From Geoalkalibacter ferrihydriticus DSM 17813 (GTDB lineage: Bacteria > Desulfobacterota > Desulfuromonadia > Desulfuromonadales > Geoalkalibacteraceae): 64,000 nt of DNA. Below the pieces are notes generated by a model, which was given only the letters and a program-made list of their open reading frames with translations, had not been told where the DNA came from and did not search any database. The position numbers and the translations under genes were made by a program. The stretch is taken from positions 1,279,685-1,343,684 of the forward strand of contig NZ_JWJD01000001.1 of NCBI RefSeq assembly GCF_000820505.1. Reading direction: 5' to 3'. Position 1 is the first letter of the stretch; each line of letters opens with the position of its first letter. Shown here piece after piece: positions 1 to 7,435 of the stretch.

Positions 1-173
1 CCCGAGGCAAACACCAGCTTGTTGTTGGGGCCCAGGGGATGGCAGGTGGGGGGCACTTCCTTGGCCACCACCGCCGAGGTCAGACCGCGGCCGCCAAGCC
101 CGGCCCAATCAGCGGGGCAGTCTTCGACGGAGGTGGTCAGATTGGTCATGTTGACGCGGAAAATCTTGTCCAT
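1..173 (-). CDS. aor: Aldehyde ferredoxin oxidoreductase (tungsten-type), N-terminal fragment
   Basis: Only the first 57 codons are in the window; the gene runs off the left edge. The product starts MDKIFRVNMTNL and continues with GGRGLTSAVVAKEVPP and HPLGPNNKLVFASG, the opening of the AOR family N-terminal domain. Family members use a bis-pterin tungsten (sometimes Mo) centre and a 4Fe-4S cluster to oxidise aldehydes to acids with ferredoxin, in the cytoplasm. The start is ATG at 173, behind an AGGGAG ribosome binding site. It lies 218 nt after the mycofactocin glycosyltransferase gene on the same strand, behind a probable Moco/Tuco riboswitch. A role in oxidising the aldehyde made by the alcohol dehydrogenases is inferred. 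Confidence 0.85.
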   Translation of the reverse strand, partial: MDKIFRVNMTNLTTSVEDCPADWAGLGGRGLTSAVVAKEVPPTCHPLGPNNKLVFAS

Positions 174-214
174 GCGTGCTTCTCCCTTTCTTCGTGATTC
201 AGGTTTTCCATCAT
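146..214 (-). CDS. Possible 22-residue leader ORF overlapping the aor start
   Basis: A short frame starts at ATG 214 (second ATG at 211) after a good AAAGGAG site and ends at 146, overlapping the first 28 nt of aor in another frame. The peptide is very charged (MMENLNHEEREK...). Its AAAGGAG lies inside a 7-bp hairpin with CTCCTTT, so translation would depend on RNA folding. It could be a coupling leader peptide for aor, or chance. No family is recognised. Confidence 0.25.
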   Translation of the reverse strand: MMENLNHEEREKHAWTRFSAST

Positions 215-218
215 GGTC

Positions 219-320
219 GATCTCCTTTCCGAAAAGGAGGCTCCGCCGTTTCCAGCGAAACCCATCGGCCGCGCGACCCTTGGGGCCTTCCCCTTTAGGT
301 CGTGCAGCTCGGAGGAACGA
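219..320 (-). promoter_or_regulatory. Probable molybdenum/tungsten cofactor (Moco/Tuco) riboswitch upstream of aor
   Basis: Read on the minus strand, this leader has CUCCG near its 5' end that can pair with CGGAG near its 3' end. Inside is an arm GCUGCaCGACC/GGUCGcGCGGC capped by GGGG-AAGG-CCCC, and a small hairpin GUUUC-GCUG-GAAAC. A 3' hairpin CUCCUUU-UCGG-AAAGGAG follows and covers a Shine-Dalgarno sequence. The order CUCCG...GGAAACGGCGGAGCCUCC...GGAAAGG resembles, from memory, the Moco RNA motif, whose variants precede genes for Mo- and W-pterin enzymes. Its place before a W-enzyme gene fits. The family call rests on recall and hand folding, not a covariance search. Confidence 0.55.
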
Positions 321-341
321 TAATTTAAAAAATATGACGCC

Positions 342-395
342 GTAGGAGCGGATTGCATCCGCCCTCGCCTTGGGCGCACAGTGGTGCGCCCCTAC
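342..395. repeat. Dispersed palindromic repeat (REP-like), double hairpin
   Basis: The element begins GTAGGAGCGGAT and ends GTGCGCCCCTAC, so its ends are near-inverted copies. Inside are two hairpins: GCGGAT-TGC-ATCCGC and GGGCGCAC-AGTG-GTGCGCCC (8 bp). Its terminal GTAG supplies the TAG stop of the glycosyltransferase gene. This fits the GTAGGGGCGCACC-type repeats common in deltaproteobacterial genomes. Only one full copy was noticed here. Confidence 0.6.
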
Positions 396-1810
396 GAAAA
401 TTCAAATATGTAGCTGGCGAAATTTTTCCGCCGCCAGCAGCCGACAAACACACCGCAACCGTAAGAGAGCTGCTCCAGAAGATAGAACAGGGCAAAGGCC
501 AAGGGCGAGTTTTGCGGGCGGCGTACCCCATAGTCCACCGCCACCACCCACAGGCCGAGAAGCAGAAAAACCAAGCCCACTTTCGGCAGCAGAATTCCGA
601 GCAGAATGATCGGCAACAGGTAATAGCGTAGCAGATGGTAGCCGAGATAATAGGTGAGCCCGGCAAAAGCGCGCAGGCGGGCCAAAAATACCGCGAAAAA
701 TCCTTGGCGCAAGCCGCGCCCCACCAGTTTGCGGTGAGTCGTGAAAGCGTCGAGGATAAGGACCGCGGCGCAGGCCGTGAACACCGGCAGGCGCAGGGTC
801 GCCAGGCCGATCATCAGCAACAGAAGCGCCACGCACAGACCGGGCGGCAGCAGCATCTTCTTGCGCCGTTGCGGGTGCAGGGTCTGCAGGGTGCCCTCGG
901 AGGTGCCGTAATCAAAGCGTCGCTTCATGAACGGCCAGAGCCGGCTGCGGTGGTTGTGGCACACCCGTCCTTTGGGCAGATAGGCGATTCGGTAGGCACA
1001 GTCCCGCAGGCGCCAGGTCAGATCGACATCTTCGCCCACATGCAGATCCTCGCGAAAGCCGCCGACGAGGTGAAAGGCCGTACGCCGCACCAGCAAATTG
1101 CAGCTCGGCAGGTAAAAGGTGTCGTTGCCTTCCTTTCCGTAGCGCTCGCGGCCCCCCAGGTTGAGGCTCGACATCACCGTCTCGTAGCGGTCCAGAGCGC
1201 GGTCGCTGTTCATGCCGTCGACCCAGCCGCCCACCGCAGCGACCTCCGCAGCGGCAAAATCGGGCAGCAATTCGTTAAGCCATTCAGGCGAAGCGGTGCA
1301 GTCGGAATCGATAAAGGCCAGGATGTCCCCCGTGGCGACAGCCACGCCGGCATTGCGTGCAGCCGCCGGCCCGCGGCCGGTGCCGCCGGTGTGGACGACA
1401 CGCGCGCCGAATTCCTTGGCGACCTGCGGTGATGCGTCACGGCTGCCGTCGTCGACGACGATGATTTCCAGACGCTCCTGGGGGAAATTGAGTTGGAACA
1501 GAGATTCCAGGCATTTACGCAGATCATCCGCGCGATCAAGCACCGGAATCACCACGCTGACGCTGGGCGAAGATGTTTTGTCCGTTGTGTCCTCCCGTGT
1601 CTCGCGCAATGCCAAGCCCTGGCTGACCAGGGTTTCCCAGATTTTCTTTTCCCCGGCCGTGGCGGCCGCGACCGCTTCGCTCAGGGCCTTGTGCGCCAGG
1701 CGCTCCAGTTGCGCGTTGATCCGCAGCACCCGGTAGGGCCGCGCGGACACGAGAAAGGTGCCGGAAGAAGATTTTTCCAGGCGCACGGATGACAACAGAC
1801 GATACATCAT
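392..1810 (-). CDS. mftF: Mycofactocin system glycosyltransferase MftF
   Basis: 472 residues. The first ~75 resemble a PqqD/MftB-like peptide-binding domain (KALSEAVAAA...). A family 2 glycosyltransferase domain follows from about residue 83 (SVVIPVLDRADDL), with IDSD near 170 and GEDVDLTWRL near 260. Hydrophobic membrane segments lie at about 310-350 and 375-440. In actinobacteria MftF adds beta-1,4-glucose units to premycofactocin, and the same role is inferred here. The start ATG 1810 overlaps the etfB stop and has a GAGG site. The stop lies in the flanking repeat. It is the last mft gene of the operon. The domain pair PqqD-like plus GT2 with membrane tail is characteristic of MftF. Confidence 0.88.
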   Translation of the reverse strand: MMYRLLSSVRLEKSSSGTFLVSARPYRVLRINAQLERLAHKALSEAVAAATAGEKKIWETLVSQGLALRETREDTTDKTSSPSVSVVIPVLDRADDLRKCLESLFQLNFPQERLEIIVVDDGSRDASPQVAKEFGARVVHTGGTGRGPAAARNAGVAVATGDILAFIDSDCTASPEWLNELLPDFAAAEVAAVGGWVDGMNSDRALDRYETVMSSLNLGGRERYGKEGNDTFYLPSCNLLVRRTAFHLVGGFREDLHVGEDVDLTWRLRDCAYRIAYLPKGRVCHNHRSRLWPFMKRRFDYGTSEGTLQTLHPQRRKKMLLPPGLCVALLLLMIGLATLRLPVFTACAAVLILDAFTTHRKLVGRGLRQGFFAVFLARLRAFAGLTYYLGYHLLRYYLLPIILLGILLPKVGLVFLLLGLWVVAVDYGVRRPQNSPLAFALFYLLEQLSYGCGVFVGCWRRKNFASYIFEFS

Positions 1811-2703
1811 GGGCGGGCCTCGGGCAGCAGACCTTCGTTGTGAAAAATTTGCAGCAGGTTGTCGGCCACCTCCTCGGGCGGCAGAAAGTGCATCTTGCCC
1901 TCGCGCGGCTGGATGCCGCCGGAAAGGAGCGCCAGGATGCGTTCAAAGGCCGGCAGGCTGGGATCGGGAGTGCTCGAACGCAGGGGGTCGGGACGGGGGA
2001 AGGCGAATTCGCCGGGCTCCAGAACGGAACCCGAACCGCCGACCTCCCAGGAGGCAAGGCCCAGTTCGGACAGGCCCCAGGCTTCGATGGGGCGCGAGAG
2101 GGCATCCATCACCGCTTCCAGCGCGGGGTAGCGAATTTCTTTGAATCCGCTCTCGCAGAGGATTGCGCAAGGCAGGCGCGCGAGGATTTTCTGCCGCGCG
2201 CCGCGGTCGCCTTTGCGCAGTATTTCCACCTGGGGAGTGTTCACCTGCAGGGACAGAGCCGCACTGACACAACCCAGGCCCTGGCGCGCTGCCGCCAGCG
2301 CCGGCGCCGGGTCGCAGCCACAGTCGAGCAGGCGATTGCCGGTGAGGATCAGATCGGGGCGCAGGATGGAAAAGAGCCTTTGCCAAAGGTGCGCATCGGC
2401 GACGGCATCGCCCCCGTCAAGGCCGCCATCCCAGATGCGGATAGCCCGCTCGACGCCCATAGCCAGCGCCAGACGCAGGCTGTCGTCGAGGTGACTGGGG
2501 CCGAGGGCGGCAGCCGTGACTTTGGCAACGCCTGCATCCTTGAGCGCCAGGGCGTGCTCCAGAGCCTCCAGGTCTGCGGGGTTGACCAGACGGCGCAGGC
2601 CGCGGTCGCGAATTCCTGCGCCTTTGGCCATCAGGCGCACGGGCGGCCGGGGGTCGCTGCATTCTCGTATGATGACCAGTATTTCAAGTTTGTTTTGAGC
2701 CAT
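1807..2703 (-). CDS. etfB: Electron transfer flavoprotein beta subunit (mycofactocin operon)
   Basis: 298 residues with the EtfB pattern: NPADLEALEHALALKD, a CGCDPAPALAA segment where EtfB has its nucleotide-contact loop, and KEIRYPALEAVMDA near residue 190. EtfB pairs with EtfA to carry electrons from a flavin dehydrogenase to an ETF:quinone oxidoreductase. The start is ATG 2703, not 2712, because AGGAG sits nine bases before 2703 and directly abuts 2712. That AGGAG overlaps the fixX stop, so translation is probably coupled. The C-terminal ~80 residues are longer than in housekeeping EtfB. Confidence 0.85.
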   Translation of the reverse strand: MAQNKLEILVIIRECSDPRPPVRLMAKGAGIRDRGLRRLVNPADLEALEHALALKDAGVAKVTAAALGPSHLDDSLRLALAMGVERAIRIWDGGLDGGDAVADAHLWQRLFSILRPDLILTGNRLLDCGCDPAPALAAARQGLGCVSAALSLQVNTPQVEILRKGDRGARQKILARLPCAILCESGFKEIRYPALEAVMDALSRPIEAWGLSELGLASWEVGGSGSVLEPGEFAFPRPDPLRSSTPDPSLPAFERILALLSGGIQPREGKMHFLPPEEVADNLLQIFHNEGLLPEARP

Positions 2704-2715
2704 GCCGTGCATCTC

Positions 2716-3000
2716 CTAGGTCATGCGGAAAGAGACCCCGAATCCGCCTCGGGGATAGCTCCAGCGAGTGAAGGCGTCCTGGCGGCACACCACATAGCAG
2801 GTGCCGCACTCCAGGCAGCCGTCGTAGACGAAGGTCATTTTCTGATCCTCCTCCGACCAGGTATAGCAGCGCGCCGGGCAGGAGTTGGTGCAGCCGCGCT
2901 GATCGCAGCCCACGCACACCGTCGTGTCGAGTACGATGTGCGGCTCGCGGTCGATATGGAAACTGGTGACGTCGAAAATTTCGTCGACGTTGATTTTCAT
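2716..3000 (-). CDS. fixX: FixX-like ferredoxin partner of ETF:quinone oxidoreductase
   Basis: 94 residues starting MKINVDEIFDV. Cysteines occur as CVGCDQRGCTNSC, CYTW and CLECGTCYVVC, the ferredoxin-like pattern of FixX, which carries the Fe-S cluster that in ETF-QO is fused to the flavoprotein. ATG 3000 overlaps the fixC stop (ATGA), so the two are translationally coupled. An in-frame ATG farther upstream would lie inside fixC and is rejected. Confidence 0.88.
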   Translation of the reverse strand: MKINVDEIFDVTSFHIDREPHIVLDTTVCVGCDQRGCTNSCPARCYTWSEEDQKMTFVYDGCLECGTCYVVCRQDAFTRWSYPRGGFGVSFRMT

Positions 3001-4295
3001 AAGGCTCTCCATCCTGAATAGACATCGGCCAGCATGTTTTTCAGACCGATCTTTTCCTTGACGGTGCGCATCAGCAGACGCGTCATGGTGTCTTTCGGCG
3101 TGCCGTCGATGCGGTAGATTTCGTCCATGATGCCGCACAGCAGATCGGGATAGGCGGTGTAGATGCGATCGTTGTGCAGCATGTGCGGTGTGCGGCGGTA
3201 GAGTTTGAGGTCTTGCATGACGTAGCTTGCGTCCAACATCTTTTTGTATGTGGCCAGGCTGCGTTTGGAAAAATCCTTGCGTTCATGCGCCTCGATGGTG
3301 GCCTTTGCGGCGAGCATGCCGGAATGCGTTGCGAGGTTGATGCCTTCAAGGTTCAATCCGGTTACGATGCACAAGGCCGCGGCGTCGCCCGCCACCAGGA
3401 TGCCGTCGCCGTAGGTTTCGGGCACCATGTCATAGCCGCCCTCGGGCACCAGGTGCGCCGAGTATTCGAGCAGCTTGCCGCCCTTGAGCAGTTTGGCCAT
3501 CTGCGGCTGCTCCATGAAGCCGTTAAGCAGATCGTAGGGGGTCTTGCCGCTTTCGCTGAGGCTTCCGAGGTGCATGACCAACCCGAGGGAGAGAGAATCG
3601 TAGTTGGTGTAGAGAAAGCCGCCGCCGCGTACCCCCTGGGTGCAGCCGACCAGTTCATTGGAGGCGCCCTGGTCGCGCACCAGGCCGAAACGCTCGTCGA
3701 TGACTTCCTTGGGCAGGTCGATCAGGGCCTTGACACCGACGGCCATCTGGGCCGGGTCGAAACTGGGTCGGCGCAGGCCGGCTTTTTTCGCGGTGAAGGA
3801 GAGCACGCCGTCAGCGGCGATTACCACCGGCGCGCGCAAATCGCCGCCGTCGCGCATGATTTTGACGCCGACAATGCGCGCTCCGTCGCGGATCACATCG
3901 TCCACCGTACAGCCGCAGTAGAGCTTGGCCCCGGCCTTGACCGCCTCGTCCGCCAGCCAGCGATCAAAGCGGGGACGGTAGACCGTGTAACCGTTGTAGG
4001 GAGTGCGATCCGAGGCCTGGGTGTCGAAGTTGACGTTGAAAGACGCCTCGTCGGTGAGAAAACTCAGAGATTTCTTGACGATGTGGCGCTCCAGGGGCGC
4101 CTGGTCCCAGAAGTCGGGGAAATGTTCCTCCAGGGCGGTGAGGCGATGCAGCACCCCGCCGAACATGTTTTTCTCGCCGGGAAAGGTGCCGCGTTCGAGC
4201 AGCGCCACATCCAGGCCGGCCTTGGCCAGGGTGAGGGCCGCCGAGGAGCCGGCGGGACCGGCGCCGATGACGATGGCATCAAAAGAGCGTTTCAT
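2997..4295 (-). CDS. fixC: FixC-like FAD-dependent ETF:quinone oxidoreductase
   Basis: 432 residues. The N-terminus holds a dinucleotide-binding motif, IVIGAGPAGSSAALTLAKAG, and GEKNMFGGVLHR follows. Near residue 290 is GDGILVAGDAAALC, the second FAD contact. FixC with FixX takes electrons from EtfAB and passes them to the membrane quinone pool. It overlaps etfA upstream (4 nt) and fixX downstream. Within this operon its likely donor is the ETF that receives electrons from the mycofactocin-linked flavoenzyme (inference). Confidence 0.9.
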   Translation of the reverse strand: MKRSFDAIVIGAGPAGSSAALTLAKAGLDVALLERGTFPGEKNMFGGVLHRLTALEEHFPDFWDQAPLERHIVKKSLSFLTDEASFNVNFDTQASDRTPYNGYTVYRPRFDRWLADEAVKAGAKLYCGCTVDDVIRDGARIVGVKIMRDGGDLRAPVVIAADGVLSFTAKKAGLRRPSFDPAQMAVGVKALIDLPKEVIDERFGLVRDQGASNELVGCTQGVRGGGFLYTNYDSLSLGLVMHLGSLSESGKTPYDLLNGFMEQPQMAKLLKGGKLLEYSAHLVPEGGYDMVPETYGDGILVAGDAAALCIVTGLNLEGINLATHSGMLAAKATIEAHERKDFSKRSLATYKKMLDASYVMQDLKLYRRTPHMLHNDRIYTAYPDLLCGIMDEIYRIDGTPKDTMTRLLMRTVKEKIGLKNMLADVYSGWRAL

Positions 4296-5320
4296 GCGGC
4301 ACCTCCTGCGGCGGCTTTGACCCGTTCCAGCAGCAGCGGCATGACCGTGTTGAGATCGGTGACGAAGCCTTCATCCGAATTGGGAAAGATCGGCACCTTG
4401 GGGTCGATGTTGAGACTGATGATGCGGCGCGAATCCTTGATGCCGCCGATGTGGTGCATGGAGCCGGAGATGCCCAGCGCCACATAGAGGCGCGGCGCCA
4501 CGGTTTTGCCGGTCTGACCGACCATGCGCTCGAAGCCGGTCCAGCCCAGATCGTACACCGGCCGGGTGACGCCGAGGGAGACGTTGAGCAGCTTGCACAG
4601 CTCAAGCAGTTGCGCAAAGCAGGCCTCATTGCAGCCCAGACCGGCGCTGAAAATCACCTCGGCTTCGGAAACATCCACGGTCTGCGGATCGGGCGGAATG
4701 CGCTCGATGATGCGGGTTTTCCCAGGAGTGGCCGGTGGCGGGCCGCTGATTTCCACCTGCTCGGGCGTGGTGCGGCGCATGGAGGGCAGCAGCGCCGCGC
4801 TCAGAATCTGCGGCAGAGCCGTCAAAACCAGAGTGCCCTGGCCGTCCCAGAACCAGGCTTCCTGCACCCGGCGGCCCAGGGCGCGGCGCATGAGCTTGAG
4901 ACCTTTTTCGTCGCGTGTCGTGGCAACCGCCTCGGTGAACAGGGGGCCGTCGAGTCGCGCTGTCAGCAGCGGCGCCAGGGCCTGGCCGAGATCGTTGTGC
5001 GGCAACAGCACCACGCCCGCGCCCTGCTCGCGGGCCACCTGGGCGATGAGCCTTGCCTGCAGTTCGGGGGAATCGGCGACCGCCTCGTCGGCAGCCAGAA
5101 TCAGCATGCGTGGCACGCCGTAGGCGCCGAACTGCTCCGGCACCTCGGGCGCAAAGCCGGAAAAGCACAGGGTCGACCAAGAGACGTCGAGTTTCTTGGC
5201 GAGGCGCGAGGCCTCGCTGAGCAGGCCCTTGCCGGTTTCTTCCAGTTCGCCTCCGGGCAGTTCGACCACGGCCAGAATCGGGCCCGGCGCAAAAGGTTGC
5301 GGAGATTTGCCGAGGGCCAT
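4292..5320 (-). CDS. etfA: Electron transfer flavoprotein alpha subunit (mycofactocin operon)
   Basis: 342 residues. The C-terminal FAD domain is clear: GLGCNEACFAQLLELC near 230, GQTGKTVAPRLYVALGISGS near 275 and the ISLNIDPKVPIFPNSD stretch near 310. It forms the heterodimer with EtfB. The gene overlaps the OYE-like gene upstream and fixC downstream by a few bases, and etfB lies two genes on. This arrangement puts the ETF and its quinone reductase in one transcription unit with mycofactocin biosynthesis genes. Confidence 0.9.
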   Translation of the reverse strand: MALGKSPQPFAPGPILAVVELPGGELEETGKGLLSEASRLAKKLDVSWSTLCFSGFAPEVPEQFGAYGVPRMLILAADEAVADSPELQARLIAQVAREQGAGVVLLPHNDLGQALAPLLTARLDGPLFTEAVATTRDEKGLKLMRRALGRRVQEAWFWDGQGTLVLTALPQILSAALLPSMRRTTPEQVEISGPPPATPGKTRIIERIPPDPQTVDVSEAEVIFSAGLGCNEACFAQLLELCKLLNVSLGVTRPVYDLGWTGFERMVGQTGKTVAPRLYVALGISGSMHHIGGIKDSRRIISLNIDPKVPIFPNSDEGFVTDLNTVMPLLLERVKAAAGGAA

Positions 5321-7281
5321 CAGATCGACCTCCCTGTTTTGTGGCCTTCCCAGATGGCCATGTCGACCTTGCGCGGAGCCACGCAGTCGCCGATGCGGTA
5401 GAGTTCCTTGACCTTGCCCTTGAGGGCGAAATACAGGTCAGCGTCGACCTGCTGACCCATGGCCAGCACCACCGAATCGAAGGGGCCCCAGGTATCCCAC
5501 TGGTTGGAATAAACGTTGAATCCCTTGATTTCCTTAGAGCCCGCTTCCCCGCCGACTTCCATCACCGCGATGTCGGGTGTGAAGGTCACGCCCTTTTGCA
5601 GCAGGCGCTGGCGCGTCAGGTAAAGATCTTGAGTGGGACCGAGTTCGGCGCCGATAAACAGGCTCGAGGTAATGATGTGCACCGTCTTGCCCATATCTGC
5701 GAGGCGCTCGGCGGTGGCGGTGGCGCGGTGATGGCCGTCGTAGTCGATGAGGCAGACCTTCTCGCCCAGTTCCGGCTTGGCGTCGAGCACCTGCCAGACG
5801 TTGAACACGCCCGGTCCGTCGGCCCCGCCCACGGGATGACCCTTGGGTTGACTGCCGGTGGCGACCACCACCACATCGGGATTGTCTTTGAGGATCTGCT
5901 CGGGGGTGAGTTCGTTTTGCAGGTGCACCTTGACTCCGGCCTTATCGACCTGGTCCTTCTCATTGCGGATGATGACTCCGAACTCGTCGCGTCCGGCGCC
6001 CTTCATGGCGGTGAGCACCTGGCCGCCGAGGTTTTCGTTGCGGTCGAAGAGATCGACCTGATGGCCGCGACGACCGGCCATCTTCGCCGCCCACAGGCCT
6101 GCGGGGCCGCCGCCTACGACCATGACTTTTTTCTTCACCGATGCGGGTTTGAGGGTGCCTTCGCCCCATTCCTTTTCCAGGCCGACGGCCGGGTTCTGAA
6201 TGCAGCCCAGGGAGCGGTTGATGCCCATGCGGCCGATGCAGCCCTGATTGTCGCCGACACAGTAGCGGATGTCCTCAAGCCGGCCTTCCTGGGCTTTTTT
6301 CGGCAGGAAGGGATCGCAGATCAGGGCGCGGCACATGCCGATCATGTCCGACTGGCCGTTGGCCAACACTTTTTCAGCCATGACCGGATCGTTGATGCGC
6401 CCGGTGCAGAACACCGGCAGGTTGATTTTTTCGCGCATGCCCGCCGCTAGGGGAATGGTGTAGCCGAGCGGGGTGTGCATGGAGCCTTCCACCAGGTAGA
6501 GGTTGTAAAAGGTGGCGATGGAGAGGTCCATAAAATCGATGAGGCCGGATTCCTCGAACTTGCCGCCGATTTCCTGGATCTGGCCGAGATCGAGGCCGCC
6601 GGGGATCATCTCATCGGCGCACAGGCGGATGCCGACGGTGAAATCCTTGCCCACCGCTTTGCGCACCGCCTCGATGAACATGAGGGGCGCGCGCATGCGG
6701 TTCTCCAGGCTGCCGCCGAATTCATCCGCGCGGAAGTTGGTCAGGGGCGAGAGAAACTGGCGCGCCAGGCTCGAATGCCCGAACTGCAGCTCTACTCCGT
6801 CGAAACCGCCCTCGCGCACATGCACGGCACTTTTTGCGAAGTAGCGGCAGACTTCTTCGATGTCTTCGGGCTCCATCTCTTTGGGCGTCTCGCGGAACAG
6901 CACGTCGGGCATGGGGCTTGGCGCCCACACCGGCAGGCGCGAGATGCTGCCGTCGCACTGCTGGCCGTTGTGGTTGAGCTGGCAGAACATTTTCGTATCG
7001 AACTGATGCACGTAATCGGTGATCTTGCGGAAACCGGGTATCACCTCTGGATGAAAGGCCTCCACCAGCTTTTCGTAAGCCGTGTCCGTGGGGTGTACGC
7101 TCATCTCTTCGGTGATGATCAACCCCGCGCCTCCTTTCGCCCGCTCGCCCCAGTAGTACATGTGGCGCTCGCTAGGCATGCAGTGCTCGGCGAAATTGGT
7201 CAGGTGCGGCTGAAATGAGATACGGTTTTTCACCTCGACCTGGCCGAGTTTGATGGGCGAGAACAGGTAATCGAACATCAT
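5320..7281 (-). CDS. Mycofactocin-associated FadH/Old Yellow Enzyme-family oxidoreductase
   Basis: 653 residues: an FMN-binding TIM barrel (about 1-340), an Fe-S loop, then an FAD/NAD(P) domain starting VMVVGGGPAGLWAAKMAG near 390, as in 2,4-dienoyl-CoA reductase. The Fe-S loop reads CVGDNQGC...GCIQNP. In FadH-type enzymes this is CxxCxxxC-x11-C, so the second cysteine is replaced by Asp here. The start is ATG 7281 or 7278 after AGGAG. Being followed directly by etfA, etfB and fixCX, it is a candidate for re-oxidising reduced mycofactocin and feeding the ETF (inference). The alternative is a dehydrogenase for an enal or other substrate. Confidence 0.82.
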   Translation of the reverse strand: MMFDYLFSPIKLGQVEVKNRISFQPHLTNFAEHCMPSERHMYYWGERAKGGAGLIITEEMSVHPTDTAYEKLVEAFHPEVIPGFRKITDYVHQFDTKMFCQLNHNGQQCDGSISRLPVWAPSPMPDVLFRETPKEMEPEDIEEVCRYFAKSAVHVREGGFDGVELQFGHSSLARQFLSPLTNFRADEFGGSLENRMRAPLMFIEAVRKAVGKDFTVGIRLCADEMIPGGLDLGQIQEIGGKFEESGLIDFMDLSIATFYNLYLVEGSMHTPLGYTIPLAAGMREKINLPVFCTGRINDPVMAEKVLANGQSDMIGMCRALICDPFLPKKAQEGRLEDIRYCVGDNQGCIGRMGINRSLGCIQNPAVGLEKEWGEGTLKPASVKKKVMVVGGGPAGLWAAKMAGRRGHQVDLFDRNENLGGQVLTAMKGAGRDEFGVIIRNEKDQVDKAGVKVHLQNELTPEQILKDNPDVVVVATGSQPKGHPVGGADGPGVFNVWQVLDAKPELGEKVCLIDYDGHHRATATAERLADMGKTVHIITSSLFIGAELGPTQDLYLTRQRLLQKGVTFTPDIAVMEVGGEAGSKEIKGFNVYSNQWDTWGPFDSVVLAMGQQVDADLYFALKGKVKELYRIGDCVAPRKVDMAIWEGHKTGRSI

Positions 7282-7435
7282 GGTGTAGGCTCCTGGTTAT
7301 GAAAGATTCCTTGCACCGCAGAGGGCGCTGAGATCGCTGAGAAAAATCAGGAAGGGCTTTATTATTTCTCCGAACTTCACGGTATTCTCCGCGATCTCCA
7401 GTGAGCGCAGCGAACGGGCGGTGACATCAGGTTTA
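7282..7435. other. Intergenic spacer within the mft operon, possible decayed dispersed repeat
   Basis: The spacer between mftC and the OYE-like gene has a repeat-like text (CACCGCAGAGGGCGCTGAG at one side, CGCAGCGAACGGGCGGTG at the other) with ACCGC/GCGGT ends. Similar ACCGCAGAG strings recur in many proteobacterial genomes. No gene is seen. The AGGAG site of the next gene is at its left edge. Confidence 0.3.

Noticed and set aside
635-1432. Long plus-strand frame opposite mftF
   Set aside because: An antisense shadow caused by high GC and codon bias. Similar long opposite-strand frames at 3174-4487, 5341-6450, 26732-28396, 49250-51400 and 59250-60560 were rejected for the same reason.
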